DNA from: an uncultured Mucispirillum sp.
GTDB taxonomy: Bacteria > Chrysiogenota > Deferribacteres > Deferribacterales > Mucispirillaceae
Direction of reading: 5' to 3'
NCBI GenBank assembly: GCA_945947845.1
Contig: CAMEZN010000109.1
Location: 1 to 6,317, forward strand
Length of the DNA: 6,317 bases
Shown: positions 1 through 6,128 of the stretch, one piece after another
Layout: every line of letters starts with the position of its first letter
How positions within the stretch are numbered: the stretch's first letter is position 1
Notes under the pieces: generated by a model
Told to the model about the DNA's origin: nothing
Database searches by the model: none
Seen by the model: the letters and a program-made list of their open reading frames with translations, nothing else
Position numbers and translations under genes: made by a program

Positions 1-169
1 TATTATCTTTTCTATATACATATACATCTACATTGCTAAAATATTCAGGCAGTTTAGAATGTATCAACTCATAATCTTCCTTTGAAAGAAAGTCATGAGT
101 GTGTATTACTGACTTTTCCCATATTTTAATCAGTGGAGTGTAATCTGCTTGAATAAATCTCTTTACCAT
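1..169 (-). CDS. GNAT family N-acetyltransferase, N-terminal part (runs off the window)
   Basis: Only the first 56 residues are visible; the rest lies beyond base 1. I translated them from the ATG at 169-167. The start is supported by the Shine-Dalgarno sequence AAGGA at 180-176, six bases upstream. The peptide opens MVKRFIQADYTPLIKIWEKS and continues with VIHTHDFLSKEDYELI. This pattern (an I-x-x-A-x-x-x-x-L-x-x-I-W-E-x-S-V-x-x-T-H-x-F-L run) is typical of the N-terminus of YjaB-like GNAT acetyltransferases, which transfer an acetyl group from acetyl-CoA to an amine. The acetyl-CoA binding motif (R/Q-x-x-G-x-G/A) would fall outside the window, so activity and substrate cannot be judged. The gene begins 15 bases after the Sel1-repeat gene stops and is probably co-transcribed with it. 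The family call rests on recognition of the N-terminal pattern alone. Confidence 0.72.
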   Translation of the reverse strand, partial: MVKRFIQADYTPLIKIWEKSVIHTHDFLSKEDYELIHSKLPEYFSNVDVYVYRKDN

Positions 170-184
170 ATAAATTCCTTTTTA

Positions 185-868
185 TTAATTCATTTTCTTA
201 CCTGCATATTTGCTTATATACTCATCTGCTTTTCTTAATGCCTCTAATTTATCTGTATCAGAAAGTTCTTCATATAGTTTAGCAGAAGCTTCTGCTGCAT
301 ATTCATTACCGCTCTGCTCTACAACCTTATACCAAGCATAACCAATTGTCCTATCCATGCCTATGCTGAAATGATATATACCAGCAACAGTAAGTTGTGA
401 TTGAATATCTCCCATTTGAGCAGCCTTTAAAAAATAATACTGTGCTTTTTTTGTATCTTTCTGCAATATTTTTCCTTCTGCATACATATTAGCAAGAGTA
501 GTAACGGCTGTTAAAAAACCGCCATCTGCTGCTTTTTGTATCCATTGTGCTGCTTCTAAAAGCTGCTCTTTTGAAGGCTGATTTCCACTTTCTGCACCTA
601 AAACTATACCGCTGTATAAATATTGAGCCTGTGCATTGCCATTTTCTGCGGCTTTTTTTATATACTCACAGCCTTTTTCCTTATTAACTGGAACCTGAAC
701 ACCAGAATAAAACATCAGCCCTAATGCAAGCTGAGTTTCAGGGTTGCCTTTTGCTGCTTCCTCTTCTAATATTTTTATTTTTATACTTTTACGGTTGATA
801 AAAAATATAATCAATACAACTAAAATTACTATAAGAACAATTGATAAAATAAGAATATATGTATTCAT
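185..868 (-). CDS. Membrane-anchored Sel1-like repeat (SLR) protein
   Basis: This 227-residue protein has a hydrophobic segment at about residues 4-24, followed by the basic stretch NRKSIKIK and then about four Sel1-like (TPR-related) repeats. They lie at roughly 42-77, 78-117, 118-153 and 154-187 and carry the A-x-x-x-L-G/A-x-x-Y-x-x-G and A-x-x-Y/W-x-x-K-A-A-x-x-G signatures. SLR domains are helical solenoids that scaffold protein complexes; no catalytic residues are seen. The start is set at the ATG at 868 because GAGG (879-876) sits seven bases upstream. A TTG two codons earlier would lie only one base from that site. Positive charges follow the membrane segment rather than precede it, so the positive-inside rule places the repeats in the cytoplasm. 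That is opposite to the ankyrin protein upstream. It lies 73 bases after the YjcF-like gene and 15 before the next acetyltransferase. Its partners are unknown. Confidence 0.85.
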   Translation of the reverse strand: MNTYILILSIVLIVILVVLIIFFINRKSIKIKILEEEAAKGNPETQLALGLMFYSGVQVPVNKEKGCEYIKKAAENGNAQAQYLYSGIVLGAESGNQPSKEQLLEAAQWIQKAADGGFLTAVTTLANMYAEGKILQKDTKKAQYYFLKAAQMGDIQSQLTVAGIYHFSIGMDRTIGYAWYKVVEQSGNEYAAEASAKLYEELSDTDKLEALRKADEYISKYAGKKMN

Positions 869-941
869 TAACAAGCCTCATAATTATATTAAAAGTGCAC
901 AAACTATAACATATATATAAATTATGATAAAGTCTTTTTTT

Positions 942-1376
942 TTACAATTTCTTTTCCATATGAATATGAGGGGCATGCTGGTCATAATATATATCACCCA
1001 TAGGTATATAACCTAATGATGAATAAAATTTTTCTGCCTGCTTTTGAGCAGATAGTTCAGCTATCATGCCACCCTGTTCTTTAATCTTTTCTTCTACTTT
1101 TTGCATTAAATATGAGCCAAGACCTTTGCCCCTGTATTCTTTTAAAACAGCAAACCTGCCCACTGTCCATTTATTATCACTATCTGATTTAAAAATTCTT
1201 GCAGTTGCAGCTCTTTTATTATTTATTTTTATAAGTATATGTATACTTTTTTTATCAATTTCATCAAATTCTTCTGTAAAACCCTGCTCTAATACAAAAA
1301 CAGTTTCCCTAATATACCTTGTATCTTCTGTTACATCATTAAAATATTCTATTAGTATATCATTATTATAATCCAT
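942..1376 (-). CDS. GNAT family N-acetyltransferase, YjcF/ElaA-like
   Basis: The product is a complete single-domain GNAT acetyltransferase of 144 residues, the usual size. The N-terminal R-E-T-V-F-V-L-E-Q (about 23-31) followed by EFDEID (36-41) matches the R-x-x-V-F-V-x-E-Q...D-x-x-D pattern of the YjcF/ElaA group. Motif A, GRFAVLKEYRGKGLGSYLM (about 73-91), contains the acetyl-CoA pyrophosphate loop R82-G-K-G-L-G87. AEKFYSSLGY (114-123) is the usual motif B region, and the tail HAPHIHMEKKL fits the family's C-terminal G-I-x-H-x-x-M strand. The enzyme should be cytoplasmic; its substrate cannot be predicted. I prefer the ATG at 1376 because AAAGGA (1390-1385) lies eight bases upstream. The in-frame ATG at 1382 is only two bases from that site. 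The start region overlaps the end of the ankyrin lipoprotein gene by 11 bases, which suggests translational coupling. Confidence 0.9.
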   Translation of the reverse strand: MDYNNDILIEYFNDVTEDTRYIRETVFVLEQGFTEEFDEIDKKSIHILIKINNKRAATARIFKSDSDNKWTVGRFAVLKEYRGKGLGSYLMQKVEEKIKEQGGMIAELSAQKQAEKFYSSLGYIPMGDIYYDQHAPHIHMEKKL

Positions 1377-1965
1377 TTTCATATTCCTTTGTAATAATTT
1401 CTATAATTTCTTCATTATTCAGCTGTTCTGCCAAAGATTTGATAGTTACTCCTTCATTATCTTCTGCAAACACATCTGCACCATAATCTATAAGCATATT
1501 AAACACATAAGCACTGTTACATATTAATGCAATATGCAGCACTACTGGTTCATATAAATATATATCATTATAGTTAATATATGTATCCAATAAATTGTCA
1601 TTAATATTATGATAATTTAAAGCATCTATTATCCAGCTAATACATTTATCTTCATTATCTTGTGATAAAAGCTGTATAATCTCCTGATTTTCTGTATGTT
1701 TAGTCAAATATTGATTATTACTTTTATATATTTTTGTTATTTTTTCACCATCAGAATTAATAAAGATATCAATAATAGTTTCATTTAAATTATTATTTTT
1801 AATGCTTTCATTATCATTGCTGCTGTTATCTGAAACATTATTATCTATTATTTCAGTAGATATATTATCATTGGTTTTAACATTATTATTCTGCTGCATA
1901 TTCTGACTTTTACATGCTGAAAGTAATAAAATAAATAAACTTATAATAACTATTTTTCTAACCAT
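1366..1965 (-). CDS. Small ankyrin-repeat lipoprotein
   Basis: The 199-residue product starts with a lipoprotein signal peptide: MVRK, a hydrophobic core at residues 5-15, and lipobox L15-S-A-C18. Cys18 would be lipidated. Lys at +2 is not the Asp that retains lipoproteins in the inner membrane of enterobacteria, so outer-membrane targeting is possible. Residues 20-63 are an Asn/Asp/Ser-rich linker. The C-terminal half carries one clear ankyrin repeat at about 139-171 (V-L-H-I-A-L...M-L-I-D-Y-G-A-D-V) and a partial one at about 173-195. Residues 64-138 are not recognised. Ankyrin repeats bind other proteins, so this is probably a periplasm-facing adaptor tethered by lipid; the partner is unknown. 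The start codon is three bases beyond the stop of the upstream four-Cys gene, and its only visible ribosome site, AGGG at 1980-1977, lies inside that gene at a long 11-base spacing. Coupled translation is therefore likely. Confidence 0.82.
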   Translation of the reverse strand: MVRKIVIISLFILLLSACKSQNMQQNNNVKTNDNISTEIIDNNVSDNSSNDNESIKNNNLNETIIDIFINSDGEKITKIYKSNNQYLTKHTENQEIIQLLSQDNEDKCISWIIDALNYHNINDNLLDTYINYNDIYLYEPVVLHIALICNSAYVFNMLIDYGADVFAEDNEGVTIKSLAEQLNNEEIIEIITKEYENGL

Positions 1966-1968
1966 ATA

Positions 1969-2955
1969 TTATTCTGCCCTGCTGCTTTTTACCTGAAAAG
2001 TATAGTATTTATTATCATAGAAATATTTTGCTCTTTCTTTTGCATCTTTTTTACTAATTAATAATGATTTAATTGGAATATTTTTATTACTTTTTAGTGT
2101 AACTGAAATTTTATTATAATTTTTTTCCAGCACATCTTTTAAACTCTGCATGATTTTATCATAAACCACATAAACTGCACTGTCTTTTCCAAATATTGTA
2201 GATATAAAAAATAGATTTGCTTTGTAAGAAGGAAGGGACATTACTGCCTGTTCTTTTGAATTTTCATAATTTGGGTCAAATCTTTTTATGATATTTAAGT
2301 ATTCTTCAAATAAATCAGGGCTTTGTATATATCCTTGGTATTTTATAAGGGCAGTTTTTGTATCAGCAACTGATTTTTGAAACTGATTATCTAAAATAAA
2401 TTTATCAAACTTTTTTGCAAACCCGTATATAGAACTTTCATTAAAATTTTTATTTTGAAAATACATTGTAGAACTTTGATGAGTTTTTAGATAATTAACA
2501 TAGGTATTACACCAGTATGATATCTTTATTAAAGTATCCTTTGCCAGCAGTTTATAATTTCCATAACATTCAAAATTTAATGGCAGGTTTTTTTCTTCAT
2601 TATCTACAATAGTCTTATATACTGCCCTGCCTTTTAGTGAAATATCTGCATTATCATAATATGGAGTTAAAGTAAATTTTACATCTTTTACTTCAAACTT
2701 CATTTTTTTATATTTAAACAATATGTCATCACCACTGCAAAAAATAGACCGCTTTCCATAACAAGAAAAAGGTTTATATGTTAGTGAGGTATTTTTAGGC
2801 ATATTTTTACTGAAATCAGATAATGATATATTAAAGGACTTTTCCACTGTGCCTGCAAAATAATCTATTTCATGAAATATAAATAATATTGCAGCCGCAG
2901 TTATTAAAGCAGCAAATAAAAGTATGGTAAATAAAATAATAAGCTTCTTTTTCAT
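1969..2955 (-). CDS. Single-pass membrane protein with four conserved cysteines (paralog 2)
   Basis: I do not recognise the family. The 328-residue product begins MKKK, then a hydrophobic segment at about 5-27, then a long soluble part. Basic residues before the membrane segment put the C-terminal domain in the periplasm. It is clearly paralogous to the gene immediately upstream. Shared features in order are Y-K-P-F-S-C65...C73, K-F-T-L-T-P (93-98), N-F-E-C130, C149, and I-Q-S-P-x-L-F (210-216). The four cysteines are spaced 8, 57 and 19 apart, against 8, 61 and 19 in the paralog. The even cysteine count and predicted periplasmic location suggest two disulfides. Alternating polar and hydrophobic residues around 75-130 suggest beta structure. 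The ATG at 2955 has as its only visible ribosome site AAGGG, 11 bases upstream and buried in a hairpin arm. The gene stops three bases before the ankyrin lipoprotein gene. A structural or chaperone-like envelope role is speculation. Confidence 0.8.
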   Translation of the reverse strand: MKKKLIILFTILLFAALITAAAILFIFHEIDYFAGTVEKSFNISLSDFSKNMPKNTSLTYKPFSCYGKRSIFCSGDDILFKYKKMKFEVKDVKFTLTPYYDNADISLKGRAVYKTIVDNEEKNLPLNFECYGNYKLLAKDTLIKISYWCNTYVNYLKTHQSSTMYFQNKNFNESSIYGFAKKFDKFILDNQFQKSVADTKTALIKYQGYIQSPDLFEEYLNIIKRFDPNYENSKEQAVMSLPSYKANLFFISTIFGKDSAVYVVYDKIMQSLKDVLEKNYNKISVTLKSNKNIPIKSLLISKKDAKERAKYFYDNKYYTFQVKSSRAE

Positions 2956-2963
2956 AATAAAAA

Positions 2964-2985
2964 ATGCCCTTATTTAGAAGGGCAT
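2964..2985 (-). terminator. Terminator-like hairpin between the two paralogs; may also hide the downstream ribosome site
   Basis: Read on the minus strand, an 8-bp perfect stem (ATGCCCTT pairing with AAGGGCAT) with a six-base loop is followed directly by TTTTTATT and then the ATG of the next gene. The G+C content of the stem is modest but the T tract fits an intrinsic terminator or attenuator. The 3' arm contains AAGGG (2971-2967), the only plausible Shine-Dalgarno for the downstream gene, so a folded hairpin would also restrict its translation. It starts five bases after the stop codon of the upstream paralog. Whether it terminates, attenuates, protects the 3' end or controls translation cannot be decided from sequence. 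Confidence 0.6.
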
Positions 2986-2990
2986 ATAAA

Positions 2991-3992
2991 TTATTTGCTT
3001 TCTACTTCAATCTCATAATATTCTGGAAGATTAAAATTGTAAGAGTCCTGATTAAATAAATCATCTATTACACTTGAATCTTTTAAATACATTCTCATTG
3101 ATATTAAGTTTTTATTATTATATATCACATCATCAACAGCAATAATTGTTTTATCAATAAAATTATTTTCTGAATTTAACTGTAATAAATTTTTAAATGA
3201 AATATAGTCTTTTTTTAGTTTCTCATAAAAATCAATAACTTCTTCTTTTGATACACCATTAGGATACTGGTCTTTAAAAAGCACCTGAATCATATGCAGC
3301 ATATCATCAAATAATGCAGGGCTTTGTATACTGCTGTATGAATCTTCTGATATAGCATATTTCACAATATCACTTATCTCTTCTTTATCTTTTTTCATTA
3401 ATCCTTTTAATGCACTAATCATATTTGTTTCAGAAAAAACTTCATCACGCATATAAAGAATACTTTTTTGTTCCAATTGAATATTATCTGCATTAGAGTT
3501 ACATATAATATTATGAGCAAGCATAGAACGTTCACTTAAAAGCATCGCATTATCTTTACAATTAAAATTAATTGTAATTATATCACCATTTGCAGTTTCT
3601 GTTTCTTCATTAGATTGACTAATTTCTATAATACCTGATGCAACCCCATATATTTCGTTTGTTGATGGTGTTAATGTAAAAGATAAATTTTTAAAAGCTA
3701 CCTGTTTATCATTATCATATAACTGAACTAACGGACTATTACACATTATTTCTTTAAATCCACTGCATGTAAATGGAGTATAAGTAAAATCATCTTTTTC
3801 TGCCTGCATTTCATTTAATGAAGAATTAATTTGTTCTTCTAAAATTTTAGATGGGCTTGTAACTACAAAATAAACTGCAACTATAATTACAACAACTAAT
3901 AAAGTAATTAATGTGCATATAATAATTATTTTTTTACTTAACTTGCCTTTTGGTTTTTCTTCTTTTATCTGATTTTCCTGAGTATTTTCCAT
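2991..3992 (-). CDS. Single-pass membrane protein with four conserved cysteines (paralog 1)
   Basis: The family is not recognised. The product of 333 residues has a charged cytoplasmic N-terminus (MENTQENQIKEEKPKGKLSKK), a membrane segment at about 21-44, and a periplasmic domain of about 285 residues. It is paralogous to the next gene downstream. Matching blocks are F-T-Y-T-P-F-T-C76...C84, N-L-S-F-T-L-T-P (102-109), N-F-N-C145, C164 and I-Q-S-P-A-L-F (222-228). One further cysteine lies in the membrane segment. The start is the ATG at 3992, because a strong GGAGG (4002-3998) stands five bases upstream; the in-frame TTG at 4004 overlaps that site and is not credible. The N-terminal tail before the membrane segment is about 17 residues longer than in the paralog. 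The gene follows the large ankyrin gene by 72 bases with no visible terminator, so they are probably co-transcribed. The periplasmic cysteines probably form disulfides. Confidence 0.82.
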   Translation of the reverse strand: MENTQENQIKEEKPKGKLSKKIIIICTLITLLVVVIIVAVYFVVTSPSKILEEQINSSLNEMQAEKDDFTYTPFTCSGFKEIMCNSPLVQLYDNDKQVAFKNLSFTLTPSTNEIYGVASGIIEISQSNEETETANGDIITINFNCKDNAMLLSERSMLAHNIICNSNADNIQLEQKSILYMRDEVFSETNMISALKGLMKKDKEEISDIVKYAISEDSYSSIQSPALFDDMLHMIQVLFKDQYPNGVSKEEVIDFYEKLKKDYISFKNLLQLNSENNFIDKTIIAVDDVIYNNKNLISMRMYLKDSSVIDDLFNQDSYNFNLPEYYEIEVESK

Positions 3993-3997
3993 AAATG

Positions 3998-4002
3998 CCT
4001 CC
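3998..4002 (-). promoter_or_regulatory. Strong ribosome binding site deciding the start of paralog 1
   Basis: GGAGG on the minus strand lies five bases before ATG 3992. It rules out the upstream in-frame TTG at 4004-4002, which overlaps it, and shortens the product by four residues. It is the strongest ribosome site in the window and contrasts with the weak, hairpin-embedded site of the downstream paralog. Confidence 0.8.
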
Positions 4003-4064
4003 AAATAATATATTCAAGTTTTTTAGCATATTAATTTATAAAGTGCAATAGTAATAACCTTATT

Positions 4065-5993
4065 TTATAATCCATTAACAATATTATTCATAATATTATC
4101 TATTTCATCTGCTGAATTATTATCACTTTTATTGTCTATAACATTTATACTTGGGCTTAAATTATCTTTTATTTTATTATTTGAAATATTACTATTTAAT
4201 TCTAACTCTTTCGTCTTTGTTTTATTATCATTAAGCTTTACATTATTTTTTATAAGTGATGATGAATTATCATCTTCTATAATCTCCTGTTTTTTAGGTG
4301 TTAATGATTGTAATTTTTCTTCAATCATTTCAATAATAAGTTTATTCCCTTTTTGTTTAGCATAATCTATTACTTTAACAGCTAAATCTTCCCCAACTTC
4401 TGTATTAACTCCTGCATTATAATTTAAAAGAAGCCTGACTATTGCAGGATTTCCAGTATCTATTGCATTTGCAATCACAGGTTTATATTCATTACAATCT
4501 ACATGGTTTGCATCTGCTCCATATTTTAAAAGCACTTCTGCTAAATCATAGTTATTATTAATAACAGCCATTTGAAGTGCAGAAATACAAGCTGCATTCG
4601 CAGTCATATTTGGGTCTGCCTTCGCTTTTAAAATAATATCAGCAATCTCAGCATTAGTAGTAACATTTAAAGCTGTAATTCCGTCCATTTTAGACTGATA
4701 ATTTACATCTGCTCCCTTATCCAAAAGCACATTAACCATCTCTTTATTACCGCTTTCAGCAGCCACCATTAATGGTGAATAAAATGGATAATCATTAGGT
4801 TTATTAATATCTGCACCAATATTTATAAGTGCTTTTGCAATATCATTATAACCAAAGTATAAAGCAGCAATTAATGGAGTCGGATTTTCACCAACAAACC
4901 TGCCATCAATAGATGATGAACCATTATCCTGCTTAACAGGCCTGTTATAGAACCCTTTATCAACATTTTCTTTAATAGCCTTAACCGCTGGTTTAGATAT
5001 ATTATTAATTACTGCCTGCTGTAAATCTGCAAGTAATTTATCCTTTCTTATATCTTCCTGAGTAATGCTGAACAGCTTAAATAAATCTACATCATTACTT
5101 GCCTTAACTATATCAAGAGCACTAACACCATCAATATCTTTTGTATTTCTATCAGCACCTGCTGCAAGCAGTTTTCCTGTTATATCATAATTTTTTTCTT
5201 TCACAGCAATATGTAAAGGTGTTATGCCGTCTTTATTTTTTACATTTGTATTTGCACCATTTTCCAATAAATATTCAACAGCTTCTAAATTATTATTCAT
5301 AACAGCAAAATGTAGTGGGGTATCCCCATCAAAATCAGGGCTGTTTACTTCTGCATTGTTTTGCACAAGCCTGTCTAAAAACTCTTTATTGAAAAGATTA
5401 GATGAAAGGTGAGCCGTTAATGGAGTATAACCGTTATAATTTTCTTTGTTTGCATCTGCCCCTTTTAGTAATAAATAGTTCAAACAGTTCATCTGGTCCA
5501 TAGATAAGTCTTTTAAAAGACTCATGCGGTATATTATTGTGCTTCCGCTGCTGTCTACACTGTTAATATTTGCACCCATATCAATATATCTGCGAACATT
5601 CTCAAAATCACCTTTAACAGCAGCTTCATACAGCATATTATCAAGATTATCATAAGGGTTTGCAATAGATTTATCATCTTTATTTAAATCAGCAAGAGAG
5701 TTTATAACATTACTATTATTATCTGCTGCCTGAAAATTTTCCTGCATATCTGCAAAATTATTATTAGCAGGTATAACATTTGCCCCTGTAATATTATCAT
5801 AACCTTTTGGAGCACTATTATTTTCAATATTCTGAGAAGGAGAAAATACAGCAGCAGTATTATTATCCTGCTGTGGATTATCTTCATATTTTTTTTCTAT
5901 TAAAGAAAACACTCTGTAAACTGTAAAAAATATTGAAAATATAATACAAAATAAAATTACATTGCGGACTATCTTTTTATCATCTTTTGTCAT
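4065..5993 (-). CDS. Large membrane-anchored ankyrin-repeat protein
   Basis: This 642-residue protein has a basic N-terminus (MTKDDKKIVR), one membrane segment at about 11-31, an Asn/Gln-rich linker to about 112, an ankyrin solenoid at about 117-562, and an Asn/Asp/Lys/Ser-rich tail of about 80 residues. About eleven or twelve repeats are readable. The clearest are D-T-P-L-H-F-A (about 224-255), I-T-P-L-H-I-A (257-288), Y-S-P-L-M-V-A-A (405-438) and I-S-A-L-Q-M-A (470-503). They form two blocks, about 117-310 and 371-562, separated by some 60 residues that fit the consensus poorly. Ankyrin arrays bind proteins and none of the visible parts is catalytic. Positive-inside reasoning puts the solenoid in the periplasm. 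ATG 5993 is supported by GGAG (6003-6000), six bases upstream, and by a promoter just before that. It is the first gene of the probable operon with the four-Cys paralogs and the ankyrin lipoprotein. Its ligand is unknown. Confidence 0.9.
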   Translation of the reverse strand: MTKDDKKIVRNVILFCIIFSIFFTVYRVFSLIEKKYEDNPQQDNNTAAVFSPSQNIENNSAPKGYDNITGANVIPANNNFADMQENFQAADNNSNVINSLADLNKDDKSIANPYDNLDNMLYEAAVKGDFENVRRYIDMGANINSVDSSGSTIIYRMSLLKDLSMDQMNCLNYLLLKGADANKENYNGYTPLTAHLSSNLFNKEFLDRLVQNNAEVNSPDFDGDTPLHFAVMNNNLEAVEYLLENGANTNVKNKDGITPLHIAVKEKNYDITGKLLAAGADRNTKDIDGVSALDIVKASNDVDLFKLFSITQEDIRKDKLLADLQQAVINNISKPAVKAIKENVDKGFYNRPVKQDNGSSSIDGRFVGENPTPLIAALYFGYNDIAKALINIGADINKPNDYPFYSPLMVAAESGNKEMVNVLLDKGADVNYQSKMDGITALNVTTNAEIADIILKAKADPNMTANAACISALQMAVINNNYDLAEVLLKYGADANHVDCNEYKPVIANAIDTGNPAIVRLLLNYNAGVNTEVGEDLAVKVIDYAKQKGNKLIIEMIEEKLQSLTPKKQEIIEDDNSSSLIKNNVKLNDNKTKTKELELNSNISNNKIKDNLSPSINVIDNKSDNNSADEIDNIMNNIVNGL

Positions 5994-6010
5994 CTATTGC
6001 TCCAAAACTG

Positions 6011-6038
6011 ATTATAAAATATATACTCAATAAATCAA
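6011..6038 (-). promoter_or_regulatory. Sigma70-type promoter for the ankyrin operon
   Basis: On the minus strand TTGATT (6038-6033) is followed after 16 bases by a perfect TATAAT (6016-6011). It sits between the terminator of the right-hand gene and the ankyrin gene, where a promoter is expected. A transcript starting about seven bases downstream would begin near 6004, giving a leader of only about 11 bases with the ribosome site GGAG (6003-6000) at its very 5' end. In AT-rich DNA chance matches are common, but the complete -10 and correct context make this a fair candidate. Confidence 0.55.
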
Positions 6039-6059
6039 GCAAAAATAATATGAAAATAT

Positions 6060-6092
6060 AAAAAAAGGGCGAAACCATAATATGTTTCGCCC
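6060..6092 (-). terminator. Rho-independent terminator of the right-hand gene
   Basis: On the minus strand GGGCGAAAC and GTTTCGCCC form a perfect 9-bp stem (6092-6084 with 6075-6067) around an eight-base loop, followed by seven T residues (6066-6060). It lies 36 bases beyond the stop codon at 6129. On the plus strand the stem is followed by ATTTATATT, not a T run, so termination should be one-directional. It separates the cytochrome-like gene from the ankyrin operon. Confidence 0.93.
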
Positions 6093-6128
6093 CATTTATA
6101 TTATATCTTATATAAAGATATTAGCTGT

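Noticed and set aside
883..888. TATAAT upstream of the Sel1-repeat gene as a promoter
   Set aside because: It ends only three bases before the ribosome site, so transcription would begin inside that site, and no acceptable -35 box lies 16-18 bases upstream. Chance match in AT-rich DNA is more likely.
935..943. Long T run on the plus strand after the acetyltransferase gene as a terminator
   Set aside because: On the transcribed minus strand this is an A run, and no GC-rich stem precedes it in either direction.
1066..1371. Open frame on the plus strand inside the YjcF-like gene
   Set aside because: It lies wholly opposite a well-supported acetyltransferase gene, and its translation is a Ser/Leu/Ile-rich string typical of an antisense shadow with no family resemblance.
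1780..1890. Dense ATT/TTA-type triplets in the lipoprotein linker (also around 4085-4260 and 5700-5870) as microsatellite repeats
   Set aside because: The triplets are irregular and in frame as AAT/AAC/GAT codons, so they reflect Asn/Asp-rich low-complexity protein rather than a DNA repeat array.
4020..4048. TTGCAC, 17 bases, TAAAAA before the first four-Cys gene as an internal promoter
   Set aside because: The -10 lacks the key final T and the -35 matches only the first three bases well, so it is too weak to call, though an internal promoter cannot be excluded.
4132..5412. Short plus-strand open frames (4132-4365, 5224-5412) opposite the large ankyrin gene
   Set aside because: They mirror the Asn-rich tail and the ankyrin repeats of the minus-strand gene; no credible independent coding signal is present.
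5702..5887. Second minus-strand reading frame within the linker of the ankyrin protein
   Set aside because: The Ile/Leu-rich translation is the frame-shifted reading of AAT-rich codons; the main frame is continuous and has the start, ribosome site and repeats.
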